From: a bacterium
GTDB lineage: Bacteria; Ratteibacteria; UBA8468; B48-G9; DSTR01
Assembly: GCA_029551285.1 (NCBI GenBank)
Contig: JAKPFT010000022.1
Span: forward strand, 1-64,000
Direction of reading: 5' to 3'
DNA length: 64,000 bases
Positions 54,373 to 62,944 of the stretch are shown in pieces (position 1 is the first letter of the stretch; every line of letters begins with the position of its first letter). Position numbers and translations under genes: made by a program. The notes beneath the pieces were generated by a model. The model was not told the origin of the DNA and searched no databases. It was given only the letters and a program-made list of their open reading frames with translations.

Positions 54373-55179
54373 TCAGTTGTAATGGGGATTGGCCATATTT
54401 CTGTCTGATGCCCCGGCTGCTCCTTTATAGTTGGGCACCTTGCTCCAGGGAATGTAGCCCTGTCTTCTCCCGTCTCCATACGGAATGCTGAACCGGTAGG
54501 CAGCAATCCACTCCGCATGACCATCCATGTAAATGGCGTTAATACCATATTCATTATGGTTACCCCCGCACCACGGTCCCTGGTAAATACTGATCCAGCT
54601 GTTACCGGCACCGTCAACCGATGGACCTCCCGGATAACCCCAGTGGTTACCACTGGGGAAAGGTGTTCCCAGACCAATGGCATCTGCCAGGCACATCCAC
54701 TCCCGACATTCCTGCCGGTTTCTGATAAACCGGCCATAAGCATAAGAAAGGTGGTTTCTCAAACCATCGGTGTAACCGTTGTGCCCGGTATAGGGTTGGC
54801 CGGTACCAACCACTGTTAGATTCTCGGGTCTGGCCGGATTCCAGCCACTCTCATATCCTGGACACAGAAATAATTCCAGACTTTTGAGGTAATCTGGCCA
54901 CAAAAGTGCCAAACTTCTGGTGACGTTCATTTCTACGTCGGCGGAGCTACTGTAAACAGCATCTGCCGGAAACCAGTCCTCATAATCACTGCCATACATC
55001 GTCAAAGCCACAAAAAGCTGCCTTAGATTTGACAGACAGGTGGCCTTCTTGGCCGTGTACTTGGCCCTGTTTAAGGCAGGCAATATCATGGCCGCCAGGA
55101 TGGCGATGATAGCGATTACCACCAGAAGCTCTATCAGCGTAAAACCCCGGCTGCAACTACTACTCTTTTTCCCTCCCAT
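54373..55179 (-). CDS. Type IV pilin-like/pseudopilin protein, second copy
   Basis: 268 residues. The leader ends [25 protein letters not shown] with Glu5 conserved, followed by [19 protein letters not shown] and the C-terminal YMDGHAEWI motif. The N-terminal 35 residues and the encoding DNA are close to those of the neighbouring pseudopilin, while the globular domains differ, so this is not a recent tandem duplicate of the whole gene. GAGGAGG lies just upstream of the ATG. It is the third gene after the GntR-type regulator and may be co-regulated with the exported glycosidases. Confidence 0.9.
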   Translation of the reverse strand: MGGKKSSSCSRGFTLIELLVVIAIIAILAAMILPALNRAKYTAKKATCLSNLRQLFVALTMYGSDYEDWFPADAVYSSSADVEMNVTRSLALLWPDYLKSLELFLCPGYESGWNPARPENLTVVGTGQPYTGHNGYTDGLRNHLSYAYGRFIRNRQECREWMCLADAIGLGTPFPSGNHWGYPGGPSVDGAGNSWISIYQGPWCGGNHNEYGINAIYMDGHAEWIAAYRFSIPYGDGRRQGYIPWSKVPNYKGAAGASDRNMANPHYN

Positions 55180-55231
55180 ATTCCTCCTCTGTGAAAAGTT
55201 ACTTTCCCTCTACCGCACACCACGTCATTCC

Positions 55232-55975
55232 TTAAAGTGGCACCACCTCCTGAACCATCGGCCAGAGTGTTAAATGCTCCAGACACAAATGAGCCGGTAA
55301 CGAACAGACAAAGGCCACCAGTTCTCCAAGTTCTTCCGGCTGAATGCACTTAGTCTTTATCCGAGAGTTGAAACCCTTCCGCCCTGCAGCCTGGAGAAAA
55401 TCAGTGGCTCCCCAAGAAGGAAGGATTGAGCTGACCCGGACTCCAAAGGGGCGCAATTCCGTATAGAGACATCGGCTAAACTGCCAGAGCCCTGCCTTGG
55501 CGGCTGAGTAAACCGACCATTCTGGCCAGGCTTCCATGGCACAGACGCTTAAAATGTTGAGGATGATCCCGGCCTTCTGTTTTTTCATTACAGCCGCTGC
55601 CCGCCGGCAACCTAAAATGGCACCGGTGAGATTAACTTCAAGGGAACGTCTGATCTCTTCATCAGACTGCTGATCAAGCGCAGCAATCCTAATAGCCGCA
55701 CCAGCGTTGTTGACCAAAATATCCAGCCGGCCGTGTTTCTCTAAAACCCGGCTTAATAATTTATCCGAATCTTTTTCCCGGGTAACATCTGCCTGAAGCC
55801 AGTCTACCTTCACTTCCCGCGCGGTCCTGGCTAAATCCTGCCTATTTCTTCCAGTAATCCAGACCTCAGCTCCCTTCTTCTTCAGTACTGCGGCAATACC
55901 CTGGCCATACCCCCTGGTCCCACCGGTGACAATGGCTACCTGGCCCTTCAGCGCGGTTTCCTGCTGGTCTGACAT
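55232..55975 (-). CDS. Short-chain dehydrogenase/reductase
   Basis: 247 residues, classical SDR. The cofactor motif is TGGTRGYGQGI (17-27), NNAG is at 89-92, and the catalytic triad is Ser143, Tyr156 and Lys160 (YSAAK). The C-terminal substrate loop is short. It would interconvert a sugar hydroxyl and ketone, or a related alcohol, with NAD(P)H. It overlaps the GntR-type regulator by 28 bases, so the two are translationally coupled and probably regulated together. Confidence 0.9.
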   Translation of the reverse strand: MSDQQETALKGQVAIVTGGTRGYGQGIAAVLKKKGAEVWITGRNRQDLARTAREVKVDWLQADVTREKDSDKLLSRVLEKHGRLDILVNNAGAAIRIAALDQQSDEEIRRSLEVNLTGAILGCRRAAAVMKKQKAGIILNILSVCAMEAWPEWSVYSAAKAGLWQFSRCLYTELRPFGVRVSSILPSWGATDFLQAAGRKGFNSRIKTKCIQPEELGELVAFVCSLPAHLCLEHLTLWPMVQEVVPL

Positions 55976-57060
55976 TTCCTTCTCACTTCCCGGGTTGATT
56001 CCCGAATCATCAACTTCCCTGGAATAACTGTCCTTGTTTCCACCTGCTCTCCCCTCATCACCCTGGCCAATTTCTCTGCCGCCTTCTTGCCTAAAACTGA
56101 AGGAAAGATGTCGGCCGTGGTGAGGCTGGGTACGGTGTGCTGGGTAAAGGATGAATTGTGGCAGCCGCAGAGAGAAATATCCTCAGGGACGCTTAATCCT
56201 TTCTCCCGGATAGCCCTTAAGGCACCCATGGAAATAAAATCGTCAGCGCAAACTAAAGCCGTAATCGGCAGTTCCAGAAGTTTCCTGGCATTCTGGTAAC
56301 CGCTCACTTCAGAAAAAGGCCCGTATCTTACCAGCCGCCGGTTAAAACTAACTCCGTATTGCTCTAAAGCCTGCCGGTAACCTGTTAGTTTATCCTCACA
56401 GACTGTCAAATCGACCGGTCCATTGACCAGACCTATCTTTCTGTGTCCGAGTTTCAACAGATGCTCCGTTAAAAGAAAGAAAATTTCCCGGTGGTCAACG
56501 TCAACCGTATAAACATTTTCCTCTTCGGTCCGACCCAGCACCACCAGGGGCAGGCCCAACTTTCTGAGTTTGGCGACACGCCTGTCAGAAAAGGTGGGTT
56601 CGGTAAGAATAATCCCACCTGGCCGGCCATTTCGGGTAGCCTGGAGATAGTTCCGCTCGCTGTCGGTGTAAAGAAGAACATCCAGATGCTCCCGCGTGGC
56701 CACTGTCTTAAGCCCGATTAGAAAATCAGAGATAAATGGCGAGGTCAGCCCGCCATTGGTGGCGGGAATTACCACGCCAATGGGTAGTCTGTCTTCACCG
56801 GACAAAAAGAGACCTTCCGAAACGTAGGTCCCCTTGCCAGGAACACGAAGAAGAAAGCCATCCCTGGTCAGTTCCACCAGAGCCTCCCGGACACTGATGT
56901 GACTTACATTAAAAATTCGGCACATCTGCCGTTCGGAAGGGAGTATCTGACCACGCTTGAGACTCCCGCTGGCAATGGCTTCGCGAAGGGCTTCCTTAAT
57001 CTGAATATAGAGCGGAACCGGACTTTCGCGCAAAACTTTTCTGAATTTTATTCCGGACAT
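55948..57060 (-). CDS. GntR-type DNA-binding regulator with LacI-like sugar-binding domain (AraR-like)
   Basis: 370 residues. The N-terminal winged helix (about 12-80) is GntR-like (LYIQIKEALREAIASGSLKRGQ; LPSERQMCRIFNVSHISVREAL). A linker is followed by a periplasmic-binding-protein-type effector domain (about 90-350) as in AraR and LacI (IGVVIPATNGG; GHRKIGLVNGP; VCADDFISMGALRAIREKG). It most likely represses the array until a sugar binds. A near-palindromic site lies between its promoter and its start, consistent with self-regulation. It is divergent from the sulfatase gene, which may share its control. Confidence 0.92.
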   Translation of the reverse strand: MSGIKFRKVLRESPVPLYIQIKEALREAIASGSLKRGQILPSERQMCRIFNVSHISVREALVELTRDGFLLRVPGKGTYVSEGLFLSGEDRLPIGVVIPATNGGLTSPFISDFLIGLKTVATREHLDVLLYTDSERNYLQATRNGRPGGIILTEPTFSDRRVAKLRKLGLPLVVLGRTEEENVYTVDVDHREIFFLLTEHLLKLGHRKIGLVNGPVDLTVCEDKLTGYRQALEQYGVSFNRRLVRYGPFSEVSGYQNARKLLELPITALVCADDFISMGALRAIREKGLSVPEDISLCGCHNSSFTQHTVPSLTTADIFPSVLGKKAAEKLARVMRGEQVETRTVIPGKLMIRESTREVRRKCQTSRKPR

Positions 57061-57069
57061 AATTGCCCG

Positions 57070-57083
57070 CTGTTTATATACAG
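57070..57083. promoter_or_regulatory. Candidate operator of the GntR-type regulator
   Basis: CTGTTTATATACAG is a palindrome with one mismatched pair. It lies between the -10 and the start codon of the regulator gene, a common repressor position. Confidence 0.45.
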
Positions 57084-57087
57084 TTAT

Positions 57088-57117
57088 ATTTTACGACCTG
57101 TGTGTCTTCCGTGTCAA
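57088..57117 (-). promoter_or_regulatory. Promoter of the GntR-type regulator and downstream array
   Basis: On the minus strand a perfect TTGACA (57112-57117), an 18-base spacer and TAAAAT (57088-57093) precede the start at 57060 by about 20 transcribed bases. No clear Shine-Dalgarno sequence is visible in that short leader. Confidence 0.65.
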
Positions 57118-57198
57118 GTCCCGGCCGGAAAACAGAAATTCCGACATAGACCCGGGGTGTCAACGAGGCAAGATTTCAAGGCAGGCTATCCGATGGCG

Positions 57199-57345
57199 CA
57201 GATACAGAACAAGCAGGCAGAGCGGCAGCGTTCAGTAAGCGTCCCGAAGAGGCAATTCGGGACGGCCACCTTACCAGTCTGTATCTAAGTTCTCCACAGT
57301 TCCGAAGGGCTGCGTAGCCCTGTCGGCGAGCAGAGCGTGCGTCGC
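57199..57345. repeat. Structured intergenic element, copy B (related to copy A at 48400-48575)
   Basis: AGCGTTCAGTAAGCG (57227-57241) corresponds to the core of copy A. An outer 8-bp stem AGATACAG (57200-57207)/CTGTATCT (57279-57286) encloses the perfect 9-bp hairpin CGTCCCGAA/TTCGGGACG (57240-57264, 7-base loop). Two further hairpins follow: GGGCT/AGCCC near 57307-57320 and GGCGA/TCGCC near 57324-57345. It lies between the divergent GntR-type regulator and the sulfatase and fills most of that 394-bp gap. Confidence 0.6.
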
Positions 57346-57419
57346 CAATTCTCTCCCGAAGTCAGATACCTTTCTTCACCACCTTGGTTATATTGAAATT
57401 TCTTCGCGCTAAGAGCGAA

Positions 57420-57448
57420 TTGGTCCCCGGTAAGAAAAATGGTAAGAT
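57420..57448 (+). promoter_or_regulatory. Weak promoter placing the sulfatase transcript start at its ATG
   Basis: TTGGTC (57420-57425), a 17-base spacer and TAAGAT (57443-57448) end 6 bases before the ATG at 57455. No ribosome site is present, so a leaderless mRNA is possible. A short inverted repeat TTCGC/GCGAA lies just upstream near 57402-57418. Confidence 0.4.
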
Positions 57449-57454
57449 TGATTT

Positions 57455-59053
57455 ATGCCGGGCAGACCCAATATTCTCTGGATTTCTTTTGAAGACACCA
57501 ATCCCTTCTACGGGTGCTACGGTGACCGCGTGGCCAGAACCCCCCACCTGGACAGGCTGGCTTCCGAAGGTTGTCTTTTTACTCACTGTTTTTCTACCGC
57601 GGGCGTGAGTGCTCCAGCCAGGTCAGCCATCATCACCGGCACGTACCCGACCAGTCTTGGCACCCACCACATGCGTACCACCTACCAGGATTCGCGAACA
57701 CCACAACTGCCCACTCCGTATGCTGCCGTCATTCCTCACTATGTTAAATGTTTTCCCGAGTGTCTCCGGGCAGAAGGTTATTACTGTACGAACAATTTTA
57801 AGACCGATTACCAGTTTGAGGTACCTTTTACCGCCTGGGACGAATGCAGTGAAAAAGCCCACTGGAGAAATAGAAGAGACAAGGAACAACCCTTTTTTGC
57901 CGTCTTCAACCTTGTCCGCACTCATGAAAGCGGAATGTGGCCGGAAAAGCGCCCCGGGATTGCTTTCGATCCGGCAAGGATAAAATTACCGCCCTATTTT
58001 CCTGATACCCCTAAAGTCAGGGAAGCCCTGGCCAGAATGTACACCAACATTGAGTTTAACGATAATATTCTGGGCCAGTTGCTGCAACAACTGCAAGAAG
58101 ACGGATTGGCTGGAAACACAGTGGTTTTTCACTGGAGCGACCACGGTCCTTTACCCAGAGGAAAACGGTGGTTGTATGATTCTGGCCTTCATGTACCTCT
58201 CATCATTCGCTGGCCCGGCAAGATTAAACCAGGAAGTATCAGCCATCGGTTAATCAGCACCATTGACCTGGGACCAACAGTTCTTTCCATCGCCGGGATT
58301 GCCCCACCCGCTTACATGCAGGGAAGAGCCTTCCTGGGAAAGTATGCCGGTCCTGCCCGCCGCTATGTTTATGCCAGCAGTGATCGCATTGATGAGTCTT
58401 ACGACATGGTCAGAGCCGTGCGGGATAAAAGGTTTAAGTACATTCGCAATTACTACTCGGGTTCCTTCTACACCAACTGGGGGGATTATCTGAACAAACA
58501 TCCCATCATGGAGGAACTGTGGCGCTTCCATCTGGCCGGCCAACTGAAGGGAGCGCAGCAGTTACTGTTTTCCCGGCGGCCAGCCGAAGAACTGTACGAT
58601 ACCCGCACTGACCCCTGGGAGATTAACAACCTTGCCGGCAAAAGGCATTACCGGCCGCAACTTTTCCGGTTGAGAAAAGCCCTGGAGCAGTGGATGAAAG
58701 ACGTTAACGACCTCGGGCCTGTACCGGAAACAGAAATGGTCCGCCGCTGGTACCCCGAAGGCCGCCAGCCCCGGACCGCTGCTCCTTTACTTATTCCCAT
58801 CAGTCAAAAATCTTGGGGCACTGAGGCGCTCACGGCAGGTGGCACCTACCGCCTTAAGGGGCCATTAATGGTCCAACTGTACTGTGCGACCCAGGAAGCC
58901 TCTATTGGCTATACTTTCGGCCAGGATAAGCACTGGCAAATTTATACCTATCCTTTGCTCCTGCCCCGGGGGAAAACTGTCCTCAGGGTGAAAGCCATAA
59001 GAATCGGCTACCAGGAAAGCGAGGAAAGAACCTTTACCCTCGTAGTTTCCTGA
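57455..59053 (+). CDS. Sulfatase of the Ser-type, apparently cytoplasmic
   Basis: 532 residues. The type I sulfatase fold is clear: metal-binding NILWISFEDTNPFYGCYG at the start, the modification motif at Ser52-Ala-Pro-Ala-Arg56 in VSAPARSAIITGTYP, THHMRT, and FHWSDHGPLPRGKRWLYDSGLHVPLIIRWPG near 220-250. The residue converted to formylglycine is Ser rather than Cys, so an anaerobic sulfatase-maturing radical-SAM enzyme would be needed; none is in this window. The last 80 residues form a small beta domain. No signal peptide is present, unlike most glycan sulfatases, so the substrate would be an imported sulfated oligosaccharide or sugar. It resembles heparan N-sulfatase-like bacterial members. 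Confidence 0.88.
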   Translation: MPGRPNILWISFEDTNPFYGCYGDRVARTPHLDRLASEGCLFTHCFSTAGVSAPARSAIITGTYPTSLGTHHMRTTYQDSRTPQLPTPYAAVIPHYVKCFPECLRAEGYYCTNNFKTDYQFEVPFTAWDECSEKAHWRNRRDKEQPFFAVFNLVRTHESGMWPEKRPGIAFDPARIKLPPYFPDTPKVREALARMYTNIEFNDNILGQLLQQLQEDGLAGNTVVFHWSDHGPLPRGKRWLYDSGLHVPLIIRWPGKIKPGSISHRLISTIDLGPTVLSIAGIAPPAYMQGRAFLGKYAGPARRYVYASSDRIDESYDMVRAVRDKRFKYIRNYYSGSFYTNWGDYLNKHPIMEELWRFHLAGQLKGAQQLLFSRRPAEELYDTRTDPWEINNLAGKRHYRPQLFRLRKALEQWMKDVNDLGPVPETEMVRRWYPEGRQPRTAAPLLIPISQKSWGTEALTAGGTYRLKGPLMVQLYCATQEASIGYTFGQDKHWQIYTYPLLLPRGKTVLRVKAIRIGYQESEERTFTLVVS

Positions 59054-59102
59054 CCCAGAAGACCCGGCTCCTGACAATCTTTATGGTAAAATTTTCCAGG
59101 CC

Positions 59103-61427
59103 ATGAGAAATTATGACTTTTCCTCAGAAGTGGAAAAGATTGCCCTGGAGCGCTCCGGCAGACCACTGGCTTACCGGCCGGCTGAAAAAATCGGGGTGAT
59201 TGAAGTGCCGGACTTCCCTGCTTTGGGCAAGCTAGCTGCTCTCCGGTTCCTTGAATGGCTGCAGAAAAATCCAGAAGCAGTAATCGCCCTGCCCACCGGC
59301 AAGACCCCGGAACACTTCATCCGCTGCACCACCCATTATCTTAATTTCTGGTCAGAAAAAGAAATACAGCAGGAGTTGAGAGACTGGGGGTTAAAAAGTC
59401 AGAAGCCGGAAATGGGAAGTTACACCTTCGTTCAGATTGACGAGTTTTACCCGATGAACCCCGCCCAGGAAAACAGTTTTGCTTACTATCTAAGATGCTT
59501 CTACTTTGGCCAGTTTGGTCTTGATCCAGGCAAAGCTTTACTGATGAATACCTGGACCCTGGGAGCACCCGCCGGAAGAAATCTGGGCCAGATTTTCCCG
59601 GGAGACCGGGTAGATTTCTCCCTGCGTTTCCGGCTGCCGGCCAACCAGCAGGAAGAACAACAATACCGGGCTGTTTTAGCCGCTGACCACTTTGTTATGG
59701 AGTACGAGGAAAAAATCATCCGGCTGGGTGGATTAGGGTTTTTCCTCGGTGGCATTGGACCCGATGGCCATATCGGTTTCAATGTTCGTGGTTCTGACCA
59801 TTTTTCCACCACCAGACTGACGCCCATCAATTATGAAACAGCGGCCGCGGCAGCCACTGACCTTGGCGGAATGGAAGTCTCTCGCCATAAGGCGGTTATG
59901 ACCATCGGCCTGCAGACTATTACCCGTAATCCCACCGCGACCGCCATCATCATTTCCGCTGGAGAAAGCAAGGCGGCAGTGGTAAGGGACGCGGTCCAGA
60001 ATGAACCATCCATCCTCTATCCCGCCACTGCCCTGCAGAAGTTACCTGCCAGCCGGTTTTACCTTACAGGCGGTTCCGCGATGCTGCTTCAGGAAAGGAA
60101 GTATCACCAGTTAAAGCGGCTTTCCACTATTTCAGAAACAACCGCCGCCAGAATTGTCACCAACATTGCTGTGGCCAGGAAGAGGCAGTTAGGACACCTG
60201 ACGGAAGAAGACATCAGGCAGGATAGACTGGGGCAACTGCTGAGCAACTGGCCGAAAGTCGCCGAACGGCTGGTCACCGAGTACCAAGGAAGGATTAACA
60301 AAGGCATCCAGCCACCAGAAGCGACAAGATATCTTCACACCGGACCTCACCATGACGATATCATGCTGGGATACCTGCCTTTCATCGTGCATCTGGTACG
60401 TTCTCCCCGGACCACACACTACTTTGCCACATTAACCAGCGGGTTCACTTCTGTGACCAATGAATACACTGCCAATCACCTCACTAATTTAGAGAAACTA
60501 TTGGAAGCCGGCGTTCTCACGGATTTGCTGAAATCAGGCCACTTTTCTCAAAGGGATTGGGTCAGCCGCAACCGGGATGTTTTCCTGTATCTTGACGGCG
60601 TCGCGGCTAACCGGGCCGAAATGCAAAGAGAAGGAGAAGCCAGAAGGATGCTGCGCAACTTAGTGGAACTCACCGGCACGGAAGACCTGACTGTTTTGAA
60701 AAGCGAGATCAAGCGCCTCAAAACTTATTTTGCCACTGCCTACCCGGGTAAGAAAGACACTGCCCTGGTGCAGAAATTGAAAGGGATGGTTCGCGAATGG
60801 GAAGAAGAACTTCTCTGGGGGCACTTAGGCATCAACTGTGACCATATTTTTCATTTACGGCTGGGCTTCTACACCGGTGACCTTTTTACGCCTGAACCGG
60901 AGTGGGAGCGGGACATCCAGCCAATCTTGAACCTTCTGAAAACAACCAGTCCGGAAGTGGTCACGGTAGCCATGGACCCTGAAGCCAGTGGGCCGGATAC
61001 TCACTACAAGGTTTTCCAGGCAGTCTCCTGCGCCTTACAGAACTACCTTGAGAAAAATCCGGGAAAACAGATTACTGTCTGGGGTTACCGCAATGTCTGG
61101 CACCGGTTTCATCCCGCTGAAGCCAACATCTTCGTTCCTGTTTCCATGAACTCGCTGGCCATCATGAAGGAGGCGTTTCAGACCTGTTTTGGCTCTCAGC
61201 GGTCGGCTTCTTTTCCCAGCCATGAGTACGATGGACCCTTCAGCGAACTGGCGCAGAAAATTATGGTGGAACAGTATGCCATGATTAAAACCTGCCTGGG
61301 ACGAGACTTCTTTTACAGCAACCCGGTAGCCAGGCTTCGCGCCACCAGAGGTCTGGTTTTTCTGCGAGCGATGACACCTGAGGAATTTTTCCAGGAAGCC
61401 TCCTCCATGAAACGAATCATGGAATAG
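59103..61427 (+). CDS. nagB: Glucosamine-6-phosphate deaminase fused to a PIG-L/LmbE-like deacetylase domain
   Basis: 774 residues with two modules. Residues 1-340 are a NagB-type deaminase/isomerase: PTGKTP at 64-69, QIDEFYP with Asp113 and GGIGPDGHIGFN with Asp221 and His223. Residues 405-740 match the PIG-L/LmbE deacetylase fold: HTGPHHDDIMLG (412-423) is the zinc-binding motif, normally PHPDD. NagB converts glucosamine 6-phosphate to fructose 6-phosphate and ammonia. The second domain could remove the N-acetyl group first, so the fusion may perform both steps. Similar fusions are known in Bacteroidetes and PVC bacteria. It follows the sulfatase by 49 bp and links amino-sugar release to glycolysis. 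Confidence 0.9.
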   Translation: MRNYDFSSEVEKIALERSGRPLAYRPAEKIGVIEVPDFPALGKLAALRFLEWLQKNPEAVIALPTGKTPEHFIRCTTHYLNFWSEKEIQQELRDWGLKSQKPEMGSYTFVQIDEFYPMNPAQENSFAYYLRCFYFGQFGLDPGKALLMNTWTLGAPAGRNLGQIFPGDRVDFSLRFRLPANQQEEQQYRAVLAADHFVMEYEEKIIRLGGLGFFLGGIGPDGHIGFNVRGSDHFSTTRLTPINYETAAAAATDLGGMEVSRHKAVMTIGLQTITRNPTATAIIISAGESKAAVVRDAVQNEPSILYPATALQKLPASRFYLTGGSAMLLQERKYHQLKRLSTISETTAARIVTNIAVARKRQLGHLTEEDIRQDRLGQLLSNWPKVAERLVTEYQGRINKGIQPPEATRYLHTGPHHDDIMLGYLPFIVHLVRSPRTTHYFATLTSGFTSVTNEYTANHLTNLEKLLEAGVLTDLLKSGHFSQRDWVSRNRDVFLYLDGVAANRAEMQREGEARRMLRNLVELTGTEDLTVLKSEIKRLKTYFATAYPGKKDTALVQKLKGMVREWEEELLWGHLGINCDHIFHLRLGFYTGDLFTPEPEWERDIQPILNLLKTTSPEVVTVAMDPEASGPDTHYKVFQAVSCALQNYLEKNPGKQITVWGYRNVWHRFHPAEANIFVPVSMNSLAIMKEAFQTCFGSQRSASFPSHEYDGPFSELAQKIMVEQYAMIKTCLGRDFFYSNPVARLRATRGLVFLRAMTPEEFFQEASSMKRIME

Positions 61428-61469
61428 GGACAAAAAGAACCGGGTTTGCCCTCTCAGTAGAGTGAACTT

Positions 61470-62406
61470 ATGGAATACCGAAAATTAGGTAAATGGGGGA
61501 TGAAGGTCCGCTGCGGCGAAACTCAGTCGCGCTCACTGGTAAAAATAGCCTGCGAGGCTGGCGTGAATTACTTTGACACCTCCACTGCCTATGCCGGCGG
61601 TCAGGCAGAATTCATGCTGGGTAAAATCTTCAGGGATTATCCTCCTACCTCACTGGTTTTGCTTACCAGGGTCTGGACGCCAATGGGACCAGGACCGAAC
61701 GACCGTGGCCTTTCCGCCAGGCACATCCGGGAACAGTGCCATGCCAGCCTGAAGCGGTAACAGACAGACTATATTGATATCTACCTCTGCCACCGCCCTG
61801 ACCCTGAAACTCCACTGGAAGAAACTATCCGCGCTATGGAAGACTTAGTTAGACAGGGAAAAATCATCTACTGAGGTAGCAGTGAATGGCCGCTTGCCCT
61901 GATGCTCCAGGCGCAGCGGATAGCGGAAAAACTTTCCGCCAGACCCATTGCTGTCAGTCAGCCCCGGTACAACCTCCTTTACCGTTTTCCGGAAAGTGAG
62001 CTCTTCCCGGTATGTCAGCAGGAAGGAATTGGCCAGGTAATCTTTTCTCCGCTGGCTCACGGAATGCTTACCGGTAAGTACAGGCCGGGTGAACCACCGC
62101 CGCCGGAAAGCAGAGCGGCCGACCCGGAAACCAATGCGGTGATGATGAAATTGTACTGGACAGAAGAAAACAAGCGGAAAGCGCAGGAACTGACGAAAAT
62201 TTCAGCCGAAATGGGGGTCAGTCGCGCCCGGCTGGCCATTGCCTGGTGTTCGCGGCGGCCAGAGGTTTCCAGTGTCATCCTCTGGGCCAGAACGAATGAA
62301 CAGATGTGAAGATAATCTGAAGGCAACCGGGATAAGAATTCCGGCCACCATCTTAAAAAAACTGGACGACCTCTTTCCGTCTCCGGTAACTTCGCCTGCA
62401 GTATAG
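61470..62406 (+). pseudogene. Decayed aldo/keto reductase (Kv-beta/YghZ-like)
   Basis: The remains of an aldo/keto reductase of about 310 residues. It begins MEYRKLGKWGMKV but then lacks a dozen residues normally containing the first barrel strand. TAA at 61758-61760 follows ASLKR where relatives have Leu (KRLQTDYID). TGA at 61872-61874 follows GKIIY where relatives have Trp (YWGTSEW). A one-base insertion near 62306 shifts the frame after RTNEQ; the true C-terminus continues in the next frame as EDNLKATGIRIPATILKKLDDLF to a TAG at 62404-62406. The intervening sequence is well conserved, so inactivation is recent. It may still be transcribed after the NagB fusion. Confidence 0.85.
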
Positions 62407-62512
62407 CCAGTGAGGTCCTGGTGGGGTAAAATAAGAGACGGCATTCAGATGAAAAAAAAGCGAAGGCAACACTGACCAACCAAAGACAGCATTAATCAGA
62501 AAGAGGGCAAGA

Positions 62513-62944
62513 ATGAACCAGAAAAAGAAGGGTCGCAACCGGCTTGACTTAACCTGGCCAGAGATTGTGGCTGGTTTTCGCCAGATTCCCTTCCCTCACC
62601 GGCTGGGTTTGCTCCTGGCGCTGGTCCATTTTACCCTGTTTGTGCTGATAGTTTCTTTCCTGGTGATCATTCCCGGTCAGCCCCGCTGGCGTCTGGCCTG
62701 GAGCATCCTGCTGCTGATTGACTTTCCAGTTTCTCTGATGCTTGCGCCCTTCCTTTTCTGCTGCCCTGATATCACCTTCTCCCATCTCATCTATCCCCTG
62801 ACTCACCTGAAAACTTTCTGGTTACCCTTCAGCTATCTTGGTCTGCTGGGCACCGCCTGGTATCTCTATCTACCGCGGATACTCCAGGGACGGAAACAAA
62901 CAGCCGGCAAGAAAAATCTCAGGCCTTCCTTACCTCCGAAATAA
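62513..62944 (+). CDS. Small membrane protein of unknown function
   Basis: 143 residues with a basic N-terminus and three predicted membrane segments near residues 31-54 (LLLALVHFTLFVLIVSFLVI), 63-85 (WSILLLIDFPVSLMLAPFLF) and 103-122 (LPFSYLGLLGTAWYLYL). The C-terminus is basic and probably cytoplasmic. No family is recognised. GAGGGC lies upstream of the ATG. The gene overlaps the convergent isomerase-like gene by 26 bases at their 3' ends. It follows the decayed reductase and may have its own promoter. Confidence 0.7.
   Translation: MNQKKKGRNRLDLTWPEIVAGFRQIPFPHRLGLLLALVHFTLFVLIVSFLVIIPGQPRWRLAWSILLLIDFPVSLMLAPFLFCCPDITFSHLIYPLTHLKTFWLPFSYLGLLGTAWYLYLPRILQGRKQTAGKKNLRPSLPPK

Noticed and set aside
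56899-57288. 129-codon plus-strand frame across the regulator start and copy B
   Set aside because: It is antisense to the GntR-type regulator, runs through the structured element and has no ribosome site.
59050-59102. Promoter before the NagB fusion
   Set aside because: A TAAAAT lies about 10 bases before the ATG, but CTGACA upstream is only 10 bases away from it, too close for a -35.
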